Positions 37,732 to 46,990 of a stretch of 64,000 nucleotides of DNA are shown piece by piece (within the stretch, counting starts at the first letter, position 1; every line of letters starts with the position of its first letter). Origin of the DNA: Melioribacteraceae bacterium (GTDB lineage: Bacteria > Bacteroidota > Ignavibacteria > Ignavibacteriales > Melioribacteraceae); contig JAEINS010000017.1 of NCBI GenBank assembly GCA_016342755.1, positions 27,671 through 91,670 on the forward strand. Reading direction: 5' to 3'. Below the pieces are notes generated by a model that did not search any database, was not told the origin of the DNA, and saw only the letters and a program-made list of their open reading frames with translations. The position numbers and the translations under genes are program-made.

Positions 37732-38934
37732 TTAGTGAGGCAAAACACTTATTTGGTTATTCAGTCCTTTCCGCTTAATTACAGGAATTTTGAAGAAATC
37801 GTTAAGTATTAAGCTGGCAGCACCAAGCGCAACGGCTCTGGGACCCTGTAGACTTGTGCTTATTTTTAAGGGTTCGTGTATAAAAGGAAGACTTTTTAAA
37901 CTAATTATTTCTTTTATGGGTTCAATAATTATTTCCTTTAAATCAGAAATAGTACCGGCTATTATTAATGCTTCGGGATTTAATAATGAAATTGAGTGGT
38001 TTACAATTTCGCCTATTTGATTTCCTAATTTTTTAAATAATTTGATAGCCAGCTCATCACCAAACTGAGCAGCAGAAATTAATACATCTAATGTTATATC
38101 ATCCGGTCGTGAATCATATTCCCGTAAATATTCACTTTTGTCCAAATCATTTCTAATATATATCATCATTTGTTCTAGATTCATAAGAGGTATATTTAAT
38201 TCGCCTGCACAATATGAATGGCCATAATATATATTTTCGTCTATAACTATTCCTAAACCAAAACCGCCAATTCCTTTATCAAACTCAGCTAATACAACTA
38301 AAAAATTCCTACAGCCTTTAGCGGCACCCAGCCATTTAGCACCAATTGCGGTAGCATTAGCATTATTTTCAATATAAATTGGGAATTCAAATATTTCTGA
38401 TAGTTTCTGCGCCAATGGTATATCTTTATTAGAAACTATATCTGTTCTAATTATATGCCCGGTATTTGCCTTAACAATTGCCGGTAACGCAATTCCCAAA
38501 CCCAAAATTTTATTTTTAAGATTTTGCTCTATAATAGTTGATTCAACATTTGTTTGGATTACTTTATATAAGTCCTCAACATTTTTTAAACTCGCAAATT
38601 TTACAACCTTATCAAACAACACATTTCCAACTAAATCAACAACAACAATTCTTAATTGATTAATCTCAATATCCAGACCAATTGTATAGGCCGCATCTTT
38701 ATTCAATTCCCACATAAAAGGTTTTTTACCGCCTTTTTCTGTTGAATCGCCCTTTCCAAGATTTGTTATTAAATTTCTTTCGGATAAATTTTTAAGAATA
38801 TTAAATATAGTTGATGGTCTTAACTTTGTTTTTTGTACAAGTTCTGAGCTAGAAATAACTTCCTGTTTTCTGATCAAATTAAGAACTTGCTGTCCGTTAA
38901 GGGATTTTATGAATTTAAGATCACCAGTTTGCAT
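37732..38934 (-). CDS. ROK-family transcriptional repressor (HTH plus degenerate sugar-kinase fold)
   Basis: A 400-residue NagC/Mlc/XylR-type regulator. Residues about 10-70 form a winged helix-turn-helix (SSSELVQKTKLRPSTIFNILKNLSERNLI). The rest is a ROK domain starting TIGLDIEINQLRIVVVDL. The position of the kinase catalytic Asp reads IENNANATAIGAKW, with Asn in place of Asp. The CxCGxxGC zinc motif is also missing (HSYCAGELNIPL). It is therefore a sugar sensor, not a kinase, and either lost zinc or senses differently. It lies between a PNGase F gene and the TonB operon, so it likely controls this locus with a mannose- or GlcNAc-type inducer. AGGAA precedes the ATG. Confidence 0.88.
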   Translation of the reverse strand: MQTGDLKFIKSLNGQQVLNLIRKQEVISSSELVQKTKLRPSTIFNILKNLSERNLITNLGKGDSTEKGGKKPFMWELNKDAAYTIGLDIEINQLRIVVVDLVGNVLFDKVVKFASLKNVEDLYKVIQTNVESTIIEQNLKNKILGLGIALPAIVKANTGHIIRTDIVSNKDIPLAQKLSEIFEFPIYIENNANATAIGAKWLGAAKGCRNFLVVLAEFDKGIGGFGLGIVIDENIYYGHSYCAGELNIPLMNLEQMMIYIRNDLDKSEYLREYDSRPDDITLDVLISAAQFGDELAIKLFKKLGNQIGEIVNHSISLLNPEALIIAGTISDLKEIIIEPIKEIISLKSLPFIHEPLKISTSLQGPRAVALGAASLILNDFFKIPVIKRKGLNNQISVLPH

Positions 38935-38976
38935 TTTCCTTCCTCGTTAAAAATTATTCTTCAGTTAATACATTCT

Positions 38977-41022
38977 TTATGGCAAATATACCATCTTTCT
39001 GCTAATTAAACTTTTATTGCCTGTTATATTTGTGGCTTCTAAAACACAATAGTAAATACCACCGGCTATTTTAGTATCCTTAAAATTCCTTGACTCCCAT
39101 TTTACAGAATGAACACCCGGATTCGTAAATCCATCAAAAATTTTATCAACAAACTGACCAATAGAGTTATATATATTAATTTTAACACTGCTGTTAGTAT
39201 TAATAAAAAACTCAATATTTGTTGTACCGTTAAACGGATTTGGATAATTTTGACTTAAATAAATTTTGCCCGGAATATTGTTAATCTCTTCATTAATAGA
39301 AGTTATATCAGAGTAAAGATCTTTTGAAACATTAAACATTTGGAATTCGTATATTCTGGCAATTTCTCCATTCACTTCAGGATAGAGTATTTTAAGTTGG
39401 ATAGAATTTGTTACAATTGTTTCATCAAGATAATGAGTTGTTATATTCCCTTCCTCGGTTTCATAATTATCCTCAACTTCAATAACCCTCTGCCATGTTT
39501 TCTTCTCCAAATCATAATATTCTATTTCATAATCAATTGTATTATAAATTGAAGATTCTCCGCCAGAACCAGCATGATATAAAACAAAGTAATTTAATTC
39601 GGTTGGGTTATCGAAAGTAACTTTAAGCGTATTTGGGAAAATCTGGCTATCATCACTCCACTTTGTAGTTAAATCTCCATCGCAGGCAAATCTAGGAGAT
39701 TCTTGAGAATTAGTTGAATCACTTCCCCAAATTTCTGCTTCCGCAGCAAAATTATTAAGGACTAATATCTCTTTATTACCCTCTACTCCCGAAATTTCAT
39801 CGCTGGCTTTAATGTTAAATAGTCCTTCGTTTTCTGTTTTCACAAAAAACATTGAAGATTCATTATACGTGAATATGTAAAATGAATCTTCCCAGTTTAT
39901 GCCATCCTCCGAAAAATAAATCCCGGCTTTATCAGATGTTATTTTTACATTTTTATTACTACCAGTAATCAGCTGATTATTCTCATCCGTGAAATTTATT
40001 GTCATTACAAATTCAGAGCTTAGCGAAACGATTTCAGGACTGCTTGTAGCAAAGTTGATTTTTTTTACTTCAGGTGGTTCTCCCTCCCAGAAACCTGTTA
40101 AATAGGAAGAAACTCTCCAATATCCATAGTTTCCATCTACATCAATACCACGAATATCTTCAACAATAAATTCTATCTCATGTTCGCCCGCAGATAAGTA
40201 TTTAGTCATGTCCAAAACAAGAGGCTTAACCATATCACCCGGACACCAACCGCTTCTTGATAACCAATAATTACCATTACTCGGAAAATTTGCACAATCA
40301 TCCCGCCATGGTTTGAACCTATAAACTTCTTGTCCATCAATATAAATAACATTGAATTTTGGTTCAAACTCATCTGCTCCTCTGCCATCCGTACAATGTC
40401 CGGATGTAAAATAGTTAAGTTCTATTTTTTTTAATCCAGCAGGAACAACTACATTAATTTTTGTGAGATTATTGTCAATATGTTTTTTTTCTAATGAACT
40501 ATTATAGAAAATTCCTTTTGCCCACACGTTATCCCGTATATCAGTTTGGGGAAAATATACCAGTTTAAATTTAATTTTAAAACCAGCTATTTTGTCTTCA
40601 TCTGGATAAGTGGAAACATGTGCCGTAATTTTAACATTACCTCTTAAAAGAGAACTAAGATTTGAAACATCGATTCTATGTATTGTTGGTACAGCATAGG
40701 CAGTCATAAATTTTAATATCTCAACATCAGGATCAATACCATTTGATAATAATATTGTACCGGCTCTATCCCATGGATCGCCTAAATCTCCATTTTTTTC
40801 AATCTCAAGTTGCGCATAAATGTAGGAACTATTATCAAAATCTCCTAAATATACATCCTTACCTATCGTCTGTCCATTATCAGAGACTTTAATTCCTTCT
40901 TGTACAACATGTCCAAATACAATTATATTATCTTCAAATACTTTTACAACAGTAGAATCTTGTGCAGAAATATGTGTTGAGAAAAATATTAATAATATTG
41001 CTATGTAATAATTGTTAATCAT
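38977..41022 (-). CDS. PNGase F-like N-glycosidase with F5/8C domain and T9SS sorting domain
   Basis: A 681-residue secreted amidase predicted to hydrolyse the GlcNAc-Asn bond of N-glycoproteins. After the signal peptide (ending FSTHISAQ), the N-domain has LGDPWDRAGTILLSNG (D85), matching the WDR site with the catalytic Asp60 of Elizabethkingia PNGase F. FMTAY and LLRGNVKI follow. The C-domain has TSGHCTDGRGADEFEPKF (E218, matching Glu206), YIDGQEVYRFKPWRDDC and SRSGWCPGDMVKP (about 255-266), nearly identical to the family signature. The residue matching PNGase F Glu118 seems not conserved. Then come a beta domain, an F5/8-type C domain (about 440-580) and a T9SS sorting domain (LSQNYPNPFNGTT). 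The ATG at 41022 has AGGAAAAC before it; the upstream TTG at 41046 is not used. The ROK repressor gene follows 42 bases later. Confidence 0.88.
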   Translation of the reverse strand: MINNYYIAILLIFFSTHISAQDSTVVKVFEDNIIVFGHVVQEGIKVSDNGQTIGKDVYLGDFDNSSYIYAQLEIEKNGDLGDPWDRAGTILLSNGIDPDVEILKFMTAYAVPTIHRIDVSNLSSLLRGNVKITAHVSTYPDEDKIAGFKIKFKLVYFPQTDIRDNVWAKGIFYNSSLEKKHIDNNLTKINVVVPAGLKKIELNYFTSGHCTDGRGADEFEPKFNVIYIDGQEVYRFKPWRDDCANFPSNGNYWLSRSGWCPGDMVKPLVLDMTKYLSAGEHEIEFIVEDIRGIDVDGNYGYWRVSSYLTGFWEGEPPEVKKINFATSSPEIVSLSSEFVMTINFTDENNQLITGSNKNVKITSDKAGIYFSEDGINWEDSFYIFTYNESSMFFVKTENEGLFNIKASDEISGVEGNKEILVLNNFAAEAEIWGSDSTNSQESPRFACDGDLTTKWSDDSQIFPNTLKVTFDNPTELNYFVLYHAGSGGESSIYNTIDYEIEYYDLEKKTWQRVIEVEDNYETEEGNITTHYLDETIVTNSIQLKILYPEVNGEIARIYEFQMFNVSKDLYSDITSINEEINNIPGKIYLSQNYPNPFNGTTNIEFFINTNSSVKINIYNSIGQFVDKIFDGFTNPGVHSVKWESRNFKDTKIAGGIYYCVLEATNITGNKSLISRKMVYLP

Positions 41023-41146
41023 GTTTTCCTTATAATTTTGTTTCAACTATAAACAAAGATCAGCATTCCGTAAAAAAAAGTTTTCTAAGTCGCTGCGCTC
41101 TGATACCACTTACAAATCTTCACACTTTATAAACTTATTGTGAAAC

Positions 41147-43345
41147 TTATTTTACTAATGGCTTATTAGACATTTCAAAAACTAAATTGCCTCCGTTCAT
41201 AATTTCATCATGCTTAATAAAATTTCTATCTAAAGCTTTTCCATTTAGTGTTATAGATTTTATATAAATATTTTTATCTGAAATATTTTTTGCTTCAACA
41301 TTAAAAGTTTTTCCGTTACTTACATCAATTGAAAGTTCTTCGAACAACGGAGTACCAAACCAATATTCTCCATTTGCCGGATTAACCGGATAAAACCCGA
41401 GTGAACTGAAAACATACCATGCAGACATTTGTCCGCAATCATCATTACCTACAAGTCCGTCAACATCGGCTTTATACATTACTTTTCTAATCTCAGAAAT
41501 TTTCTCTTGAGTTTTCCAAGCTTCGTTTGTAAATGAATAAAGATAAGCTACGTGATGGCATGGTTCGTTACCATGCGCATATTGCCCAATTAAACCCGAT
41601 ATATCTGGCGACAATTCATCTCCAGCCATTTTAGATGAGACAGAAAATAGTGAATCTAACTTGGAAATAAATTCTTTTTCGCCACCAAACATTTCCATTA
41701 GCGCAGGAATATCCTGCAGTACATGAAAAGTATATTGCCATGCATTAGCTTCCGTATAATCAGTTTTACGATGTTCAACAAAAGTTGGATTAAAATCTTT
41801 TACCCAATTGCCATTTTTATCTTTACCGCGCATAAATCCGGTTTTTTTATCAAATATTATTTTGTATGCTTCAGCTCTTTTTGAGAAATATTTATAATCT
41901 TCATCCTTCCCAAGTTTTTTGGCCATCTCAGCTATGCACCAATCATCATACGAATATTCCAATACTTTTGAAACTGCTTCAACTTCTAATTCAGATGGAA
42001 TATATCCATATTTCTTAAATAAATCTATTCCAAATCCATCTTGCATTGCAGAAGCTTTTATTGCTTCATAAATTTTGTCCGGATCAGCGCTGGTTAAACC
42101 TTTTAAGTATGCATCTACAATTACCGGAACTGCGTGATATGCTATCATAACGTTAGTATCATTAGACATTAAATCCCAAGTTGGCAGCAAACCGGTTTCT
42201 TCATAAAAGGCTAAAAGTGATTTAACAAGATCATCAACTATCTCAGGTTTTGTAATAGTTAACAATGGGTGAAGTGCTCTAAATGTATCCCAAAGTGAAA
42301 ATAAAGTATAGCGTTTATAATGTTTTGCGTTTCCCGTTTTACCGTCTGCTCCATAAAACTCATTGTTTTCATCTGTAAACAAATTTGGTGCAATATAACT
42401 GTGATATAATGCTGTGTAGAAAATCTTTTTATTATTTATGTTATTATCTTTTACTTTAATCTTGCCTAAAAGATTTCTCCATTTATCTTTAGCTTTCACA
42501 ACGTAATTATCAAAGTTCCAATCGCGGGCTTCTATAGCTAAGTTCTTCTGCGCACCATCAATACTAGCCGATGATAAAGCAACTTTCGCTATAACTTCAT
42601 GAGAATCAAATGTAAGAACACTTTCAATACTTTTACCTTTTAATTCTTTGTCATTTACTTTTTCTGTCTTGTTAAAGAGTTCGGAAGTAAATGATTTTGA
42701 AAATTCCATCGCAAAATAAACAGGCTGATTTGTTGCCCAGCCTTTAGATTTACGATAACCGACAAGTGATTTATCATCTAGAACCTTTATATAACAATCT
42801 TCACTTTTATCATAATTTTGTGCGTAACCAAGATCAATTAATATCTGAGACTTACTTCCGTTAGGGAAATTATATTTATGCACACCAACTCTTTCCGTTA
42901 CAGTCAATTCAGCCTTAATATTATTATTTAGTTTAACTGAATAATATCCCGGTTCAGCTATTTCATCTTTGTGAGAATATGTAGCAAATAATCTTTTATT
43001 TTTATTCTCTGTATTTTTAGGATACTCAGAAACAAACGGCATTAATAAAATATCGTAAAGATCTCCTACTCCGGTTCCGCTTAAATGAGTATGACTAAAT
43101 CCAAGCATTACACTATCTGAATAGTGATATCCGGAAGTCCAGTCCCATCCTTTTGCCGGATTATCGGGACTAAGTTGAACCATTCCAAATGGAACAGTTG
43201 CTCCCGGGAAAGTGTGCCCGTGTCCGCCGGTTCCTATAAACGGATCAACATATTTTAAGATATCTTCAGTTTCAGTTTTTTTATTTACTGAACAAGAAGT
43301 TATAAACGCAAATAAAACCACAAACAATAAATTTAGTCTATACAT
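41147..43345 (-). CDS. GH92 alpha-mannosidase lipoprotein, probable alpha-1,2-specific
   Basis: A 732-residue calcium-dependent exo-alpha-mannosidase. It opens with a lipoprotein signal (VLFAFITSC, Cys about 18). GH92 marks are YVDPFIGTGGHGHTFPGATVPFG, KGWDWTSGYHY, FSHTHLSGTG, YTEANAWQYTFHV (general-acid Glu), YAHGNEPCHHVAYLY and DDCGQMSAWYVFSSLGFYPV. The Trp and the Glu of HGNEP are features of alpha-1,2-mannosidases in the family, so it likely trims Man9 to Man5 antennae. The residues after the lipidated Cys (SVNKK) lack an obvious acidic surface-export signal, so periplasmic anchoring is likely. It starts eight to fourteen bases after the symporter gene and is co-transcribed with it. Confidence 0.94.
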   Translation of the reverse strand: MYRLNLLFVVLFAFITSCSVNKKTETEDILKYVDPFIGTGGHGHTFPGATVPFGMVQLSPDNPAKGWDWTSGYHYSDSVMLGFSHTHLSGTGVGDLYDILLMPFVSEYPKNTENKNKRLFATYSHKDEIAEPGYYSVKLNNNIKAELTVTERVGVHKYNFPNGSKSQILIDLGYAQNYDKSEDCYIKVLDDKSLVGYRKSKGWATNQPVYFAMEFSKSFTSELFNKTEKVNDKELKGKSIESVLTFDSHEVIAKVALSSASIDGAQKNLAIEARDWNFDNYVVKAKDKWRNLLGKIKVKDNNINNKKIFYTALYHSYIAPNLFTDENNEFYGADGKTGNAKHYKRYTLFSLWDTFRALHPLLTITKPEIVDDLVKSLLAFYEETGLLPTWDLMSNDTNVMIAYHAVPVIVDAYLKGLTSADPDKIYEAIKASAMQDGFGIDLFKKYGYIPSELEVEAVSKVLEYSYDDWCIAEMAKKLGKDEDYKYFSKRAEAYKIIFDKKTGFMRGKDKNGNWVKDFNPTFVEHRKTDYTEANAWQYTFHVLQDIPALMEMFGGEKEFISKLDSLFSVSSKMAGDELSPDISGLIGQYAHGNEPCHHVAYLYSFTNEAWKTQEKISEIRKVMYKADVDGLVGNDDCGQMSAWYVFSSLGFYPVNPANGEYWFGTPLFEELSIDVSNGKTFNVEAKNISDKNIYIKSITLNGKALDRNFIKHDEIMNGGNLVFEMSNKPLVK

Positions 43346-43359
43346 TTTCAATTTAATCC

Positions 43360-45291
43360 TTAGTCTTTATTTATATGAATACCGTCATCATTATGATCAC
43401 GTTTTAATACTCTTAACCTAGCAAACATTGCTTTGGCATCTATTACACCGCCAATTGCAAACCAAACAACTATAATAGCCGAAATAAACACATTTATATA
43501 TACAAAGATTTCCCAAAATGTTGTCCATGCAGAATCAGAAACATCTCTTGTAAGATTAAACACCGTTCCCAAAATAAACACAACAGTCCAAATGAAAGTC
43601 CAAGAATAAGTTACTATATAAATGAGTTTATCCCCTTTGGTAAACTCTTTTCCCATACCAAGTACTTTCCATCCCTTAGCAGGTTCTTTAGTTATAACTG
43701 CTATATCTTCTTTAATTTGATATTTTCCGCGATGAAGCAGTTTATCTAAATTAAAATCTTCTTTTCCAGTTAAAAGAGAAACACCTATGTAAATAAGTGA
43801 TGATGAAAGCATTGCGATTCCCCAGAACATCTGCCCATTTATGGGAAAGTCAGGATACATTTTATTAACAATTAACCCGCCTACAGAAATTGTTGCACCC
43901 CAGATCATTGAGATCCAGGCTCCGGCAGTGGTTCCTTTTTTCCAATATAATCCGCCTATTATAACTGCGCCTGAGCCGCCAATAAATATAGAACCTGTAA
44001 TAGCAAAAAATAAAAAGATGTATTGTGTTTGATTAAAAAATAAACTGAACAAGAATAAATAAACAGCAACACCAATTATAGACATCTTCAACATTTTGAT
44101 ATGTTTCTCAGGCGTTAACTTTTTCCCGATTAAAGGTAAATATACATCCTGAATAAAAATACTTGCCCACGAATGCATATATGTATCATGAGTACTAATA
44201 AATGCCGCAACCATTACAGCAACAAACGAGCCTATTAATCCAACTGGCAACAGCTTTGTTAAAACCAATGGTACTGTAAGCTGAACTTTAATTGCTTCTT
44301 CAGTAACTCCGTCTAATATTGGCTGAATTGAAGATACTATTGAAGAAAAATCAACATGGTGCATAACGGTATAAGCAACTACAGGAACAAAATATAAAAA
44401 CAAACTCCATTGGGGAATGTTTCTAAGATTGCCAAGTACTTCAGCCATTTTTGCTTCATGCGGAGTTCGAGCCGATGTAAAACTGCCTTGCGGACCCTGC
44501 CATGATAACTTTCCATAAAATATACCTAGCATACCAATTAGGAAATACCAGAAGTTAAAATCTTCCACCTTACTTGTCTTAAATGGATTAACGAGGGATG
44601 CATCTTTTGGAGCAGAACTTATAGCTTCATAGATAGTATTCCAATCGATAATAAAAATCAGATAAACAACAATAGCTACAAAAACTGCATTTACAAATAC
44701 ACCTTGTATAAAGTCAGCTATAATTACAGAAATTTGACCACCGGTAAATACAAAGAATAAGGATATTGAGAGAAGCATTAATACAACAGTAGAAAAAGTT
44801 GAAATATCTAATCCAATAAAACTATATGTTTCGGGCAACCCGATGAAAAACATAAAAAATCTTGCACCAACAATCGGGAATAAACCAAAATTAACTATAC
44901 CTGAAAAGAATGCAAGAAACCCGGCAAAGATCCTAAAATTTTTACTGTAACGCATTTCAAAAAATTGAGCCATCGTCATTGCACGAGTTTGTCTAAACCT
45001 GTAAACAACCCATCCAGAAACGGTTATTATAAGTATTACAATGCCATTAGTAAATTCCCACCACCTTAATGAGAAACCGGATATATAATTTACTTCAAGC
45101 ATACCAATAATTGTAATAGCTCCAAGCTGAGCCATTCCGTGTGACATACTTATCAAATAACGTCCTGCCGTTCTTCCGGCTGCTAAAAAGTCGGAAACAC
45201 TCTGCATTAACTTTTTTGTATAGAGAACTCCCCATACCATTATGCCAACCATTGCAAAAACTATGATCCAATCAATAACTGCTAAATTCAA
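43360..45291 (-). CDS. Sodium:solute symporter (SSS/SLC5 family)
   Basis: A 643-residue inner-membrane transporter with about 14 hydrophobic segments and SSS features. These are DWIIVFAMVGIMVWGVLYTKK, SVSDFLAAGRTAGRYL, a MAQFFEMRYSKNFR segment after TM3 and a conserved FTGGQISVIIADFIQG. It would import a monosaccharide or small oligosaccharide with sodium. Placement directly before the GH92 gene suggests mannose or a mannosyl-oligosaccharide. The C-terminal 100 residues form a soluble stretch and two extra helices. The only usable start is a TTG at 45291: GGAGA lies six bases upstream (45298-45302), and the next in-frame ATG would delete most of the first helix. Confidence 0.87.
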   Translation of the reverse strand: MNLAVIDWIIVFAMVGIMVWGVLYTKKLMQSVSDFLAAGRTAGRYLISMSHGMAQLGAITIIGMLEVNYISGFSLRWWEFTNGIVILIITVSGWVVYRFRQTRAMTMAQFFEMRYSKNFRIFAGFLAFFSGIVNFGLFPIVGARFFMFFIGLPETYSFIGLDISTFSTVVLMLLSISLFFVFTGGQISVIIADFIQGVFVNAVFVAIVVYLIFIIDWNTIYEAISSAPKDASLVNPFKTSKVEDFNFWYFLIGMLGIFYGKLSWQGPQGSFTSARTPHEAKMAEVLGNLRNIPQWSLFLYFVPVVAYTVMHHVDFSSIVSSIQPILDGVTEEAIKVQLTVPLVLTKLLPVGLIGSFVAVMVAAFISTHDTYMHSWASIFIQDVYLPLIGKKLTPEKHIKMLKMSIIGVAVYLFLFSLFFNQTQYIFLFFAITGSIFIGGSGAVIIGGLYWKKGTTAGAWISMIWGATISVGGLIVNKMYPDFPINGQMFWGIAMLSSSLIYIGVSLLTGKEDFNLDKLLHRGKYQIKEDIAVITKEPAKGWKVLGMGKEFTKGDKLIYIVTYSWTFIWTVVFILGTVFNLTRDVSDSAWTTFWEIFVYINVFISAIIVVWFAIGGVIDAKAMFARLRVLKRDHNDDGIHINKD

Positions 45292-45297
45292 ATTTGT

Positions 45298-45302
45298 TCT
45301 CC
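45298..45302 (-). promoter_or_regulatory. Ribosome-binding site supporting a TTG start of the SSS gene
   Basis: GGAGA on the minus strand with a six-base spacer to TTG 45291-45289. No ATG or GTG is available in frame before the first transmembrane helix. Confidence 0.55.
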
Positions 45303-45359
45303 GTATAAATCAATGCTTAAATAATATTCACACTTTGTTGCCACTAAATGTGATCTACT

Positions 45360-46934
45360 TTATTTAGTTGAATCCTTTTTAGCTTCCATTTTTTTTCCAT
45401 AATCCAAATGATAATCTGTTGTTATCATCGGGAACGATGGAGCAATAATTGGATAAGGAACATTCTTCTGTAAAGCTAAAAAGTCAATTGATGTCAATTT
45501 TATTTTCTTAAATTCTTCTATATTAATTTCTATTACATCAGAATATTTTTCCTGTAACTCATCTATATATGGTTTAAAAAATTTATCAATGTTTTCGTAA
45601 GTAAAATCTCTAGGCGCATTTTTTTCTTTAATCAACTGGATTTGCTCATAAAAACTAATGAGCGCATCAGACCACATATTTGCAACTCTTTTTGCGATGA
45701 AAGCTTTATCATAATTTCGTTCGTAGGCTACTTCTGTTAAATACTTATCCTGTATCATATCAACAATTGCCATCTTTAACTGACCTGCAAACTTTTTACC
45801 CCCAACATCTTTTGATGGGAAAACTAAGGGATGTTTTTGTCGCTCCTCTTCATACATTCCTACAGTCCAAATCTGACCATCAATTGTAAATACAGCTTCG
45901 TTAAGAATACCATACATATTTTCTTCAACTTCCAGTATGGTTTTATCCATATCAGTTTTTTTATCAAGATTTCTAGAAGCAAAATTTTCTTTGGACTGTT
46001 TCCTCTTATCATCATAAAGAGGAGCCATAATTCTGACAAGCTTATTGAATGTATTTTTATCGAACTCAATTTTTTTACCAGACATTACTTTTTTAATAAA
46101 CTTGATATATTCTTGAGTTCCTCTTTCAACTTTTAATTTCTGATCAACATTTTTATATCGCTGCATTTGATCAGTTTCAGTAATCGCCGGTTTATCAGTC
46201 CAGCCAATAACTTTAAATACTAAATAAGAATCGTCTAATTTAACTGGCCCAAATACCTGATTGTCTTTAACTTCGCCTTTGAACAGTATGTCCGTTACTT
46301 CTTTATGTTCAGGACTGTTCCAAACAATCTGCTGGGTCGGGACATTGTTTTTCCCAGATAACTCATAAAATATTTGTGAAAAGCTAACTGTATCTGATCT
46401 TAATTGATCAGCAACAAATTCAGCTTCATCCAGCACATCAAAATTTATGAACTCAACATCATAAGATCTTCCGGCAAGTTTGTATTCTCTAACAAATTCA
46501 GCACTATCAATTTTCACTTTCGAGTAACCTTCTTCATGAAAAAGAATTTGGCGCATTACCTGCCCTTTTCTTCCATCCATAATATTTTTATATTCTTTCT
46601 GATTATGAATGCTGCTTTTAGAACCTCTTTCGAGCGCAATTAATTTTTCAGCTATTAAAGAATTTAAAATGATTTTTTTATCAAGTTCCGATTTACCTTT
46701 AGCATACCTGGGTCTAATTGTATATTCAGCTCTTTCATAAAACTCTCTAACTGTAATGGTTTTATCACCAACCTTTACTAGAACGGTTTCCTTTAACGAT
46801 TTATCAGCAAGATAATTTTCAACTTGTATTTCTTTAACAATTTTTTCTTGCGCAAAAGTTTTTGTGGAAATTAGAAGAAGTGCTACTATCACAAATAATT
46901 CTGCTAATGCTTTAATATTCAATTTTATTTTCAT
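45360..46934 (-). CDS. SurA-like periplasmic foldase with parvulin-type PPIase region
   Basis: A 524-residue protein with signal peptide (ending STKTFAQ). A SurA-N-like helical segment follows (VLVKVGDKTITVREFYERAEY, then LNSLIAEKLIALERG). A parvulin-like central stretch follows with FVADQLRSDTVSFSQIFYELSGKN, then FGPVKLDDSYLVFKVIGW. The C-terminal half is helical and unassigned. Such proteins chaperone outer-membrane barrels or secreted proteins. Its position inside the sugar locus, between the ROK kinase and the SSS symporter, suggests a dedicated role for the T9SS cargo or barrels encoded nearby. That link is inference. Confidence 0.72.
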   Translation of the reverse strand: MKIKLNIKALAELFVIVALLLISTKTFAQEKIVKEIQVENYLADKSLKETVLVKVGDKTITVREFYERAEYTIRPRYAKGKSELDKKIILNSLIAEKLIALERGSKSSIHNQKEYKNIMDGRKGQVMRQILFHEEGYSKVKIDSAEFVREYKLAGRSYDVEFINFDVLDEAEFVADQLRSDTVSFSQIFYELSGKNNVPTQQIVWNSPEHKEVTDILFKGEVKDNQVFGPVKLDDSYLVFKVIGWTDKPAITETDQMQRYKNVDQKLKVERGTQEYIKFIKKVMSGKKIEFDKNTFNKLVRIMAPLYDDKRKQSKENFASRNLDKKTDMDKTILEVEENMYGILNEAVFTIDGQIWTVGMYEEERQKHPLVFPSKDVGGKKFAGQLKMAIVDMIQDKYLTEVAYERNYDKAFIAKRVANMWSDALISFYEQIQLIKEKNAPRDFTYENIDKFFKPYIDELQEKYSDVIEINIEEFKKIKLTSIDFLALQKNVPYPIIAPSFPMITTDYHLDYGKKMEAKKDSTK

Positions 46935-46955
46935 AAGATTTTCTTTTTATAACTA

Positions 46956-46986
46956 AGGATGTCTAAATAAAAATTCAGACATTCCT
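46956..46986 (-). repeat. Intercistronic hairpin between the ROK kinase and the foldase gene
   Basis: AGGATGTCT pairs with AGACATTCCT with one bulged base and a 12-base AT-rich loop. It lies four bases past the kinase stop codon. No strong T-run follows on the minus strand, so it may stabilise or partly terminate the message. Confidence 0.45.
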
Positions 46987-46990
46987 AATA

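Noticed and set aside
41080..41130. GTCGCTGCGCTCTG-like stretch upstream of the PNGase F gene
   Set aside because: It recalls dispersed repeats, but no inverted partner or clear boundaries could be found.
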